Under the pieces are notes generated by a model, which searched no databases, was not told the origin of the DNA, and saw only the letters and a list, made by a program, of their open reading frames with translations. From Actinomadura sp. HBU206391 (GTDB lineage Bacteria > Actinomycetota > Actinomycetes > Streptosporangiales > Streptosporangiaceae): a stretch of 64,000 nt of DNA. The position numbers and the translations under genes were made by a program. The stretch is taken from contig NZ_JABVEB010000011.1 in NCBI RefSeq assembly GCF_014323665.1, positions 26,593-90,592 of the forward strand. Direction: 5' to 3'. Shown one piece after another: positions 56,485 to 63,888 of the stretch. How positions within the stretch are numbered: the stretch's first letter is position 1; each line of letters opens with the position of its first letter.

Positions 56485-57342
56485 GTGCGATTGAACGGCG
56501 TCAAGACGGCGATGCTGATCGGCGCGCTCTCCGCCCTCATGCTCCTCGTGGGCTGGGGACTGGGCAGGGGCGCAGGTCTCACCATCGCCCTCGTGATCGC
56601 GCTCGTCGTCAACGGCACCGCCTACTTCTTCAGCGACCGGCTGGCGCTGCGCTCCATGCGCGCCCACCCGGTCAGCGAGGTCGAGACGCCGGTCCTCTTC
56701 CAGGTGGTGCGGGAACTGTCCACGTCGGCCCGGCAGCCGATGCCCCGGCTGTACGTCTCCGAGACGATGCAGCCCAACGCGTTCGCGACCGGCCGCAACC
56801 CGCGCAAGGCGGCGGTCTGCTGCACCCGGGGAATCCTGGAGATGCTCGACCCGCGGGAACTGCGCGCGGTGCTCGGCCACGAGCTCTCGCACGTCTACAA
56901 CCGCGACGTGCTCATCGCCTCGGTCGCCGCGGGCATCGCCACGGTGATCACCTATCTCTCCCACCTGGCGATCTTCCTGCCGTTCGGCAGGTCCGAGGAC
57001 GACGAGGGCCCCGGCATCTTGGGCATGCTGCTCATGCTGTTCCTGGGACCGATCGCTGCCATGATCATCCAGATGGCGATCAGCCGGACCCGGGAGTTCC
57101 AGGCGGACGCCTCCGGCGCCCAGCTCACCGGTGACCCGCTCGCGCTGGCGAGCGCGCTGCGCAAGATCGATGCCGGGGCGCGCGCGAGGCCGCTGCCCCC
57201 TGACGCCGAGCTGGCCCCGGTCAGCTCGCTGATGATCGTCAACCCGTTCCGCGGGCAGGGCATCGTACGGCTCTTCTCCACCCACCCCTCGACGGAGGAG
57301 CGCGTGGCCCGCCTGGAGCGAATGGCCGGCTACCGCAGCTAG
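56485..57342 (+). CDS. htpX: HtpX-type membrane metalloprotease
   Basis: A 285-residue M48 zinc protease of the cytoplasmic membrane that degrades damaged membrane proteins. The active site is VLGHELSHVYNRDVL near residue 131, with the third ligand Glu in RTREFQADASGA near 205. Two N-terminal and two central helices are present, and the C-terminus has FSTHPSTEERVARL, the family ending. It may be co-transcribed with the second nuo cluster and serve quality control of it. GTG start. Confidence 0.92.
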   Translation: MRLNGVKTAMLIGALSALMLLVGWGLGRGAGLTIALVIALVVNGTAYFFSDRLALRSMRAHPVSEVETPVLFQVVRELSTSARQPMPRLYVSETMQPNAFATGRNPRKAAVCCTRGILEMLDPRELRAVLGHELSHVYNRDVLIASVAAGIATVITYLSHLAIFLPFGRSEDDEGPGILGMLLMLFLGPIAAMIIQMAISRTREFQADASGAQLTGDPLALASALRKIDAGARARPLPPDAELAPVSSLMIVNPFRGQGIVRLFSTHPSTEERVARLERMAGYRS

Positions 57343-57365
57343 CCGCGGCCTCGGGTGTCAGCGGG

Positions 57366-58172
57366 TCAGAACTCGTCCATCCCGCCGACCTGGCCGATGG
57401 TGAAGATATGCCGGGTCGAGGCGCAGATGGTCTCCAGGATGTGGATCGGGGTCCCCTCCGTGGAGTAGGACGCGCGTAGCACCTGCACCACCCATTCACC
57501 CGGCTCCAGCTCCAGCGTCTCGGCCTCGAAACGTGTGGCGGGGCGGGAGGTCAGCGTCTCTTCCGCGTGCCCGAAGGCGTAGCCGAGCGCGACGATCGCC
57601 GCCTGCAGCGAAGGCTTCACGAACTCGGGTTCGGCGATGCGGGTGCCGGAGAACAGATCGGCGCGAAAGTACGACGTCGCGATGCGGACGGGCACGTCGT
57701 TGGCCGTCATCATCTTCCGGCGCGCGATGATCTCGTCCCCGGGCTGGACGCGCAGGCACGCCGCCACGTGCTCGCTGGCCGGCTCCGGGCCGACGTACAA
57801 CATCTTGCGGCCGGGGCTCACGCCCTGGCGCTCGGCCTCCACGAGGAAGAGCGAGACCGAGGCCCGCGTGGCGGGGTCGGTGGGCAGGGCCCGCTGAACG
57901 ATGACCCGCGCGCCCTTCGTGGCCGGAGGCTCCGGCGCCCTGGCGGTGGGTCCCTTGCGCATCTGGGACACCCTGCCGGGGGAGACGCCGAGGGCCTTGG
58001 CGATCTCATCGAGCGTGTGGCCGGCCTCACGGGCCTCGGCGATCGCGCCGCGGCGCATCCGTGCGGCCTCTTCGGTCAGGCCCTGCTGCTCGGTCATCGC
58101 GCGGCTGAGCGCCCGCGCGCGCTCGATGGGGTCGGCGATGGCGGAAAGGTCGCGCAGCGTTCTCAGATCCAC
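57366..58172 (-). CDS. Transcriptional regulator: helix-turn-helix plus UTRA ligand domain
   Basis: A 268-residue protein. The N-terminus is helical with a helix-turn-helix at about 51-72 (HTLDEIAKALGVSPGRVSQMR) instead of the usual GntR winged helix. From about residue 85 it has a UTRA-type effector domain: VGPEPASEHVAACLRVQPGDEIIARRKMM, then VPVRIATSYFRADL and the GEWVVQVLRASYSTEGTPIHI ending. UTRA proteins are repressors released by small ligands. Two copies of a CTTTAG-based motif lie in the divergent gap upstream and are probably its operators. Confidence 0.8.
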   Translation of the reverse strand: MDLRTLRDLSAIADPIERARALSRAMTEQQGLTEEAARMRRGAIAEAREAGHTLDEIAKALGVSPGRVSQMRKGPTARAPEPPATKGARVIVQRALPTDPATRASVSLFLVEAERQGVSPGRKMLYVGPEPASEHVAACLRVQPGDEIIARRKMMTANDVPVRIATSYFRADLFSGTRIAEPEFVKPSLQAAIVALGYAFGHAEETLTSRPATRFEAETLELEPGEWVVQVLRASYSTEGTPIHILETICASTRHIFTIGQVGGMDEF

Positions 58173-58196
58173 GGGGTCCTTCCTGACGAGGTCCAG

Positions 58197-58271
58197 CTTT
58201 AGCCCCCCTATTGCGCCTCAACGGGGAGTGTCCGTATGCTCACCTCACAGCGAACTTTAGACCCCCTAAAG
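58197..58271. promoter_or_regulatory. Two CTTTAG-CCCCC-CTA motifs between divergent genes
   Basis: CTTTAGACCCCCTAAAG at 58255-58271 is a perfect six-base inverted repeat with a five-base centre. A related CTTTAGCCCCCCTA lies at 58197-58210, 58 bases away. Their position between the UTRA regulator and the gene at 58296 suggests autoregulation plus control of the neighbour. Confidence 0.6.
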
Positions 58272-58295
58272 GTCTACATTCAGGGAGATCGCGCC

Positions 58296-58583
58296 ATGGG
58301 TGAAGCTTCGTCCGGTCACTTCGCCCATCTTGCTACAGACGGGATCGACCCTGAACACGAGTCGGTCGGCGGAACGGAATGGCGGGAGTTCACGGGCTGG
58401 GCGGTCTGGCGGGCCCGGCGCCGCGACGGAAGTCAGGGCAGCTGGTGCGCCACCCGTTTCAGGCAGCTGACCTGCGAGGAGATATACCGGGGGTTAGCCC
58501 GCACGCTCGTGTGCGAGACCTTCGAGCAACTCCGCGAAGAGCTCATCATGCAGGCCAAACTGGAGGAACAACTCGGGCCGTAG
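58296..58583 (+). CDS. Small hypothetical protein divergent from the UTRA regulator
   Basis: A 95-residue protein, not recognised. Trp-rich centre (GTEWREFTGWAVWRARR, then GSWCATRF) followed by a helix-forming C-terminus (IYRGLARTLVCETFEQLREELIMQ). Likely cytoplasmic. ATG 58296 follows CAGGGAGA and directly follows the operator-like dyad. It is a probable target of the regulator. Confidence 0.6.
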   Translation: MGEASSGHFAHLATDGIDPEHESVGGTEWREFTGWAVWRARRRDGSQGSWCATRFRQLTCEEIYRGLARTLVCETFEQLREELIMQAKLEEQLGP

Positions 58584-58620
58584 TGAACGGCCGGACGACT
58601 CACATGCCTCGGCGTCGAGG

Positions 58621-59095
58621 TCACACGGTGGGCGCGCGGGTGACGTCGAAGAGATCCCAGCCCTGTTTCCAGAATTCCTCGGTGAGACCGTGCTCGTCGA
58701 TGTACTCCCGTTCGGAGTCGTGGACGGGGTACAGGCCGGCGATGTGGATGATGTTGTGCCCCTCGTGCCCGGGCGCGCTGACGTCTATGCCGGTGAAGTT
58801 CTCCCGGTCGAGGACGGACGGCGCGAAGACGAGGAAGGACGTCATCGCCGATTCCTGCGCCACCTGTGGGCCGAACTTCACCGTGTTCCCATAGTGGAAC
58901 GGGAAGTCGCCGCGCAGTCTCTCGGCGGTCCAGCCGGCCGCCACCGTTGCCCAGGCGATGTCGGTGGATCGGACGCTGATGCACAGCTCGGGGCTGCTCG
59001 AGATCCAGTCGGGACGCCCGGCCAGCGACAGCCCGTAGGTGAATCCGGTGAGATGGCCGGGCTGGAGCCGAGAACGGTGATCGGGGTGGGACCGG
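58621..59095 (-). pseudogene. 5'-truncated SUFU-domain protein
   Basis: The frame contains GFTYGLSLAGRPDWISSSPELCISV, then RGDFPFHYGNTVKFG, TSFLVFAPSVLDR and GLTEEFWKQGWDLFDV, matching the C-terminal two thirds of bacterial suppressor-of-fused (SUFU) proteins. The N-terminal part is absent: the family sequence stops where the complete yajQ gene begins. No ATG or GTG lies between the yajQ stop and the conserved region, the first being internal (MTSFLV). It is most likely the remnant of a deletion that joined yajQ to it. Confidence 0.6.
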
Positions 59096-59584
59096 TCAGC
59101 GATAGTTGGTGAACTGCAGGGCGACGTCGAGGTCTTTGCCCTTGAGCAGCGCCATGACCTGCTGCAGGTCGTCCTTCTTCTTCGAACTGACCCGCAGTTC
59201 GTCGCCCTGGATCTGGGCGCGTACCCCCTTGGGGCCCTCATCCCGGATCATCTTGCCGATCTTCTTGGCGTCGTCCTGGGAGATGCCCTCCTTCAGGGCG
59301 ATCCCCAGGCGGTACTCCTTGCCGGAGAGCTTGGGCTCGCCCGCGTCGAGGACCTTGAGCGACACCCCGCGCTTGATCAGCTTCTCCTTGAACACGTCGA
59401 GGACGGCGCCCGCGCGCTCCTCGCTGTTCGCCTTGATCTCGATGCTCTCCCCGGACCAGGCGATGCTCGCCCCGACTCCCTTGAAGTCGAACCGGTGGCC
59501 GACCTCCTTGGCCGTCTGGTTCAGGGCGTTGTCGACCTCCTGGTGGTCGATCTTGGAGACGATGTCGAATGACGAATCAGCCAA
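59096..59584 (-). CDS. yajQ: YajQ family nucleotide-binding protein (UPF0234)
   Basis: A 162-residue protein. Family features are [27 protein letters not shown] start, [38 protein letters not shown] and the C-terminus VALQFTNYR. Two ferredoxin-like domains are expected. Some YajQ proteins bind cyclic di-GMP or other nucleotides; the role here is unknown. The length is standard and the gene intact. Confidence 0.93.
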   Translation of the reverse strand: MADSSFDIVSKIDHQEVDNALNQTAKEVGHRFDFKGVGASIAWSGESIEIKANSEERAGAVLDVFKEKLIKRGVSLKVLDAGEPKLSGKEYRLGIALKEGISQDDAKKIGKMIRDEGPKGVRAQIQGDELRVSSKKKDDLQQVMALLKGKDLDVALQFTNYR

Positions 59585-59847
59585 CGCACAAACCCTTCTC
59601 GCTGCTTGGAACGGCTGCCCGGCCCTCGGCGGGGCGTCCGCGTGGCGGCACGGCCGATCACGTAGCCGGCGCAGTACCCGACCACCCTAGCCAGCCGGAC
59701 CTCGGCGGCGCGTCAGGAAGGCGCCCAGACCCCGCCTCAGTGTTCCCGGGCGAGGTTAGTGGATCTTGGAATGTCGCGAAAAGATCTCGATCGCCGAGGG
59801 GTGGGCGGTACGTCCCATCGGATGTCACCACCACCGCTCACGTCCGC

Positions 59848-59853
59848 TATCCT
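59848..59853 (+). promoter_or_regulatory. Candidate tRNA-Tyr promoter (-10)
   Basis: TATCCT lies 29 bases before the tRNA start, with only a weak -35 (TCACCA at 59825). The rest of the roughly 300-base gap between yajQ and the tRNA shows no ORF or other signal. Confidence 0.35.
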
Positions 59854-59882
59854 TTCCAGTGCCGTCACGCAAGCGACGCCAC

Positions 59883-59964
59883 GGCGGGTTGCCCGAGCGG
59901 CCAAAGGGAACGGTCTGTAAAACCGTCGGCTCAGCCTACGTTGGTTCGAACCCAACACCCGCCA
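59883..59964 (+). tRNA. tRNA-Tyr (anticodon GTA)
   Basis: An 82-base class II tRNA. The acceptor stem GGCGGGT pairs with ACCCGCC. The anticodon stem ACGGT/ACCGT encloses CTGTAAA, giving anticodon GTA. A long variable arm follows, and the T-arm GTTGG-TTCGAAC-CCAAC is perfect. Discriminator base is A; CCA is not encoded. Its 3' end is the probable attachment site of the adjacent integrative element. Confidence 0.95.
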
Positions 59965-59976
59965 CACCTGTGAGAA

Positions 59977-60020
59977 CGGCCCCTGAGCAGCGGAAACGCG
60001 CCAGGGGCCGATCTTGTTTG
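59977..60020 (+). terminator. Rho-independent terminator of tRNA-Tyr
   Basis: CGGCCCCTG (59977-59985) pairs with CAGGGGCCG (60002-60010) around a 16-base loop, followed by ATCTTGTTTG. It begins 12 bases after the tRNA. Confidence 0.8.
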
Positions 60021-60331
60021 CGCTCGACTACTCCCGGTCGTTCCCTGCGATTGCCGGATGTCTGTGGAACCACTATGGAACGGGCGGGCGCCACCTTCGA
60101 GTGTGGATGCGACGAGTTGATGTTCGGTACTACGGCGCATCGGTTCGAGTCGGTTGACTGCGGTTCTGATCCACTTGCTGGAGAGCTGGCATGTGGTGTG
60201 ACGTAGTCCGTAAGGATCTCGGTGCAGCGCCAACGTGGGGACGACACGCGAACTAGCTCATGGCCGTACTTATAGATTCTCGACCTCAAGTGTGGGAGCA
60301 TTTCTATAAGAGGCAAGATCGAGGAGGTCAC
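60021..60331. other. Intergenic region at the left end of the element
   Basis: No supportable gene in about 310 bases. TATAGATT near 60290 resembles a -10 element for the next gene. No repeat of the tRNA 3' sequence is found. Confidence 0.4.
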
Positions 60332-61009
60332 GTGGAAGCAAGGCCCCAAGAGCTGCCGGGGGAAGATCCGCAGGTATTGCTTCGGATGCTGGATCCTGGT
60401 CTACAGGTGAAGCATCTTCACGATGCGATTAGGGCGGGTGAAGCTGACCGGCGGACCTCGACGAGGGATGATCCGGCCAACGCCCCGGGTACAAGGGACT
60501 ACTTCCTCCGGGTGCGGACGCTACGGCAGGTGCTGCGCAAGGACCTGGGCTGGAGGCGGTACGACGTCAACGGCCTGCCGTTGGTGATCAACCCCGACAA
60601 GACGGTAGGCATCGGCGTAGCGCAGGGAGACGCCGGGACAGGCATCCCCACCCGCCAGCCCAAGACCCGTCGGCCCGTTGGCGAAATCAAAAAGCTTCTG
60701 GTTCAGCAGAACCAGTTGCAGCTCGGACTGTTCGATCTGCCAACCGACCCGGCCGAAACGAAGCTCAGTGACGAGGAATTGGCCCGGCTGGAGACGTGGT
60801 TCCTGCTGACGTACCGGTTTAGCAAGGACGGTACGGTGATCGTGCGTAACGAGCTCTCACGCGCAGTCATGCTTGACGGGAAAGGGTACCCGTCGACGTG
60901 GAAGCCTCGGATCTTCCTCCCCCCACTGGAGTTCGAGGGGGTGATCGATTACATCGAGGGTACTGACGACGGTCCTGAGGAGTTCAACGTTCAGGTCGAG
61001 GAGCGGTAA
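60332..61009 (+). CDS. Hypothetical protein upstream of the ImmA/IrrE gene
   Basis: A protein of about 225 residues, not recognised. GTG 60332 is chosen because GAGGAGG stands six bases before it; an ATG at 60260 is in frame. The N-terminal part is helical (DPQVLLRMLDPGLQVKHLHDAIRAGEADRR), the middle contains RVRTLRQVLRKDLGWRRYDVNGLPLV, and the C-terminal half is beta-rich and acidic, ending EEFNVQVEER. It looks cytoplasmic. The neighbouring XRE/ImmA-IrrE gene, 41 bases on, suggests a two-gene stress or toxin-antitoxin-like unit, but nothing in this protein proves that. Confidence 0.6.
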   Translation: MEARPQELPGEDPQVLLRMLDPGLQVKHLHDAIRAGEADRRTSTRDDPANAPGTRDYFLRVRTLRQVLRKDLGWRRYDVNGLPLVINPDKTVGIGVAQGDAGTGIPTRQPKTRRPVGEIKKLLVQQNQLQLGLFDLPTDPAETKLSDEELARLETWFLLTYRFSKDGTVIVRNELSRAVMLDGKGYPSTWKPRIFLPPLEFEGVIDYIEGTDDGPEEFNVQVEER

Positions 61010-61050
61010 CAACTCCGATTCCCCCCCGCCTGTATCACCAAGAGGGAATC

Positions 61051-62139
61051 ATGGTTAACCCATCCCGCATCGTTCTTGCGCGCCGACGTAACGGCCTTAC
61101 ACACGTGGAGTTGTCCGCACTGGTGGGCGTCAGCGCGCAAAGCTTGTCCAACTACGAAAAGAGCCGGCAGGAGCCATCTACCGACGTCATTAAGCGCCTC
61201 GCTCACGCGTTGGGCTTCCCCGTGGGCTTCTTCCATGGTGCGGATACTGACCCGATTCCAGCGGAATCAGTGTCGTTCCGCGCTAGATCCAAGATGCGCG
61301 CGCACCAGCGCAATATGGCGCTGGGTACCGCTGAGCTAGTCGTGGAGTTCCATGACTGGATCACTGCACAGCTTCGCCTTCCCAGCCCGGACCTACCGAC
61401 TCTAGACAGGCCCGACCCGGCAACGGCGGCGGCTATGGTCCGTGCTCGTTGGAGCTTGGGGCAGGCACCCATCTCCAATATGATCCACTTGTTGGAGGCT
61501 CGCGGCGTCCGGGTGTTCTCGCTAGGGCCGAGCTTCCAGGACGTGGACGCCTTCTCCTTCTATCGAGGTTCGACTCCGTTCGTCTTCTTGAGTACCGGCA
61601 AGACGCCTGAACGGAGCCGCTTTGACGCGGCGCACGAGCTCGGCCACTTGGTCCTGCACTGCGAGGAAAGGCCTGTCGACCGTCCGCAAGCTGAAGATGA
61701 AGCCAACACCTTCGCCCGGCACTTCCTAATGCCGCCCGACAGCGTTTCTGCTCACATGCCGCAGTCGCCCTTCGTTGATCAGATTATCCGTGGTAAGCGG
61801 ATCTGGAAGGTATCCGCGCTTGCCCTCACCTACCAACTGCACGACCTTGAAATGCTCACCGACTGGAACTATCGGCAGGCTTGTATTGAGCTCGGCAAAC
61901 GCGGCTACAAGTCCGCCGAACCCGGAGGTCTAACGACGAGGGAAACCTCGCAACTCCTGGAAAAGGTTTTCCGTGTGCTACGCGCTAAGGGGCTTACTCT
62001 CCCGCAGATCGCCGATCAGCTGGACATTCCCGAAGCGATTCTCACTGAATCCGTGTTCGGTCTCACGCCTGTAGTTATCCAAGGGCAGCGCAGAGAAGCT
62101 CATCTGGTGCGGGCACCACTAACACTTGTGAAATCCTAA
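61051..62139 (+). CDS. XRE helix-turn-helix / ImmA-IrrE metallopeptidase
   Basis: A 362-residue protein. The N-terminal Cro/CI-type helix-turn-helix covers about residues 4-60 (RIVLARRRNGLTHVELSALVGVSAQSLSNYEKSRQEP). The zinc peptidase domain of the ImmA/IrrE (M78) family has FDAAHELGHLVLHC at about 189-202 and the downstream Glu in EDEANTFARHFLMP. In mobile elements such proteases cleave repressors; ImmA triggers ICEBs1 excision after damage. The fused DNA-binding domain makes self-contained regulation likely. The C-terminal 100 residues are of unknown role. Confidence 0.88.
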   Translation: MVNPSRIVLARRRNGLTHVELSALVGVSAQSLSNYEKSRQEPSTDVIKRLAHALGFPVGFFHGADTDPIPAESVSFRARSKMRAHQRNMALGTAELVVEFHDWITAQLRLPSPDLPTLDRPDPATAAAMVRARWSLGQAPISNMIHLLEARGVRVFSLGPSFQDVDAFSFYRGSTPFVFLSTGKTPERSRFDAAHELGHLVLHCEERPVDRPQAEDEANTFARHFLMPPDSVSAHMPQSPFVDQIIRGKRIWKVSALALTYQLHDLEMLTDWNYRQACIELGKRGYKSAEPGGLTTRETSQLLEKVFRVLRAKGLTLPQIADQLDIPEAILTESVFGLTPVVIQGQRREAHLVRAPLTLVKS

Positions 62140-62158
62140 AAGATGTAATGCTGCGTAG

Positions 62159-62193
62159 ATTGGTCCCCGACCTAAGAATAGGTCGGGGCCAAT
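62159..62193. terminator. Strong bidirectional terminator between convergent genes
   Basis: CCCCGACCTA (62165-62174) pairs with TAGGTCGGGG (62179-62188) around AGAA, and flanking ATTGG/CCAAT extends the stem past one bulged T. A T-rich tail (TCTCGTTT) follows on the plus strand. It separates the XRE/ImmA-IrrE gene from the integrase. Confidence 0.85.
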
Positions 62194-62249
62194 CTCGTTT
62201 AGGCTCGTTAAATCGTGGTCAGATGTGATCATCGTCGGGCGTCTGGGAC

Positions 62250-63668
62250 TCAGTGCGGGGTGGGCTTAGGAGCTGTACGGGAGCCTCTGACTTCCTTGGG
62301 GACATCATCTTGAATAGCATCATCGATGCGGCTGTTCCAGATCTGCTCGTGGCCGTCGACGCATCCGGCGTAGACACGTAGGAGGACCTCGACGCTGTGG
62401 CCGGCGCGGCGAGCTACTTCGGGGGCAGGGACGCCGGCGTTGAGTCCGAGCGTTACGCCGCTGTGCCGGAGGTCGTATGGCCGTGCTGCGAGTGGTGAGG
62501 CTGCTTGTGATGCGCTGAAAGTCTTGTGGCGTGCTTTCTGCCATGCTCGCCCGTAGACGCTCTCGGAGAGCGGGCCACCGCGCTCGCCTCGGAACAGGTG
62601 GCCGTCTGGCGTGGTCCCAAAGCGGCTCAGATGCTTCCGTAGGAGCTGGACGAGTTCCGGGGGGATTGGGACGGGGCGTGTGATCTTTCGGGCGCGGTGC
62701 TTCAACTGGCGTTCCTCGTGGCTGGATCCGGTGTCGCTCCATTCGGATCCGACGCGGGGGGCGTTGCCTGTCAGCAGGAGATGGCCCCATCCGGTGTCTG
62801 GAAGGTCGACGCAGTCCCGTCGGCGTAGCGACTTTGCTTCTCCGGGGCGCATGTAGGCGTAGTAGAGGCAGCCGAAGAATGCGGTCAGCTCTGGGCGCTC
62901 AGTGTCGATCGCCGTGAGGAGAGCCTGTACCTGCCTGGGACGCGCGACAACGCTCCGATCGATCTCCTCGGCGACCTCTGGCGCTGACCAGGTGACTTTG
63001 TTGATGGGGTTGGCGGGCAGGACGTCCAGTTCGACGGCGTAGTTGAGGACGCTGTAGAACACGGCTCGCTTGCGGGCCACGGTCGTTGCTGCGGCCGGCT
63101 TGCCGTCCATCTTGAGAGCGATTGTGTCGAGTGCTCGCCGGATGAGTTCGGATCGGCGTTCCTTTTCATCGAGTGTGACGATCTTGAGGGAGTTGTCACG
63201 CACCCATCGGAGCGCTGCGGCTTCCTCGCCACGGAGCTGGGTCGACTCGCGGCGCACTCTGTGGAAGGCCCAGCCGTACAGCGCGGCGCGAAGGACCGTG
63301 GCGTCAGGCTTTCCTGTCGTGGTGGTGACCATAGCGGGGGTCACGGTCGCAAGGGCGTCGGCCATGGCGGTTCGGCTCTTGGCTGCGGCGTGGGGCCACT
63401 TCAGGTCCACGAAGCGACAGGCGAGATCGAACCAGGTCACTGATCGCTGCTCGCGCATGGTCGATTCGGGTAGGCCGGTTTCGGTGTCGAAGCCTTCGCC
63501 CTTGCGGGCGGCCTGCATGAGCTTCGATCGGTGGTTGTCGGCGAGGGCGTGTTGGGTGAACCACTTGGAGAACTGCTTGCCGGCGACGTTCCAGCGGACA
63601 CCGTGCCCACGGTTGCGGTTCTTGCGCTTGGCGAGGCTGTAGATGCGTACGTCGTGAGAGAAGGCCAT
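62250..63668 (-). CDS. int: Tyrosine recombinase (integrase)
   Basis: A 472-residue phage-type integrase. The catalytic domain shows the first Arg in YYAYMRPGEAKSLRRRD, the second box in RPYDLRHSGVTLGL (with Tyr where His is more common), the later His in RRAGHSVEVLL and the nucleophile Tyr in LLRVYAGC. The N-terminal 200 residues contain an arm-binding and SAM-like core-binding region. It starts one base after the xis stop. It should recombine the tRNA-Tyr 3' end with the element's attP. Confidence 0.92.
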   Translation of the reverse strand: MAFSHDVRIYSLAKRKNRNRGHGVRWNVAGKQFSKWFTQHALADNHRSKLMQAARKGEGFDTETGLPESTMREQRSVTWFDLACRFVDLKWPHAAAKSRTAMADALATVTPAMVTTTTGKPDATVLRAALYGWAFHRVRRESTQLRGEEAAALRWVRDNSLKIVTLDEKERRSELIRRALDTIALKMDGKPAAATTVARKRAVFYSVLNYAVELDVLPANPINKVTWSAPEVAEEIDRSVVARPRQVQALLTAIDTERPELTAFFGCLYYAYMRPGEAKSLRRRDCVDLPDTGWGHLLLTGNAPRVGSEWSDTGSSHEERQLKHRARKITRPVPIPPELVQLLRKHLSRFGTTPDGHLFRGERGGPLSESVYGRAWQKARHKTFSASQAASPLAARPYDLRHSGVTLGLNAGVPAPEVARRAGHSVEVLLRVYAGCVDGHEQIWNSRIDDAIQDDVPKEVRGSRTAPKPTPH

Positions 63669-63669
63669 G

Positions 63670-63888
63670 TCAGGCGACCTCCGCCGCTTCGACGTGTGCG
63701 TTCAGCCACACGTCCAAGACGCTGCGGGAGATGCGGAGTTGCCCGTTCGGCAGCTTGATGCACGCCGGGGCGGTGCCCAGCATGCGCCAGGTGTCGAAGG
63801 TGCTGCGGGCTACGCGGAGTTCGGCGAGTACCTCGCCGATGGTCAGGAGTGGGTTAGCTTGCTTGATCGGCGTTGCCTTAGCTGCCAT
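63670..63888 (-). CDS. xis: Excisionase (MerR-like helix-turn-helix)
   Basis: A 72-residue protein. LLTIGEVLAELRVARSTFDTWR forms a helix-turn-helix, followed by a wing (ACIKLPNGQLRISRSVLDVWL). Size, fold and location directly before int are those of excisionases of actinomycete integrative elements. Its start overlaps the end of the preceding minus-strand gene by 11 bases. Confidence 0.85.
   Translation of the reverse strand: MAAKATPIKQANPLLTIGEVLAELRVARSTFDTWRMLGTAPACIKLPNGQLRISRSVLDVWLNAHVEAAEVA

Noticed and set aside
60136..60160. Second tRNA remnant or attR (GGTTCGAGTC resembles a T-loop)
   Set aside because: No acceptor or anticodon stem can be formed around it and it does not match the tRNA-Tyr 3' end.
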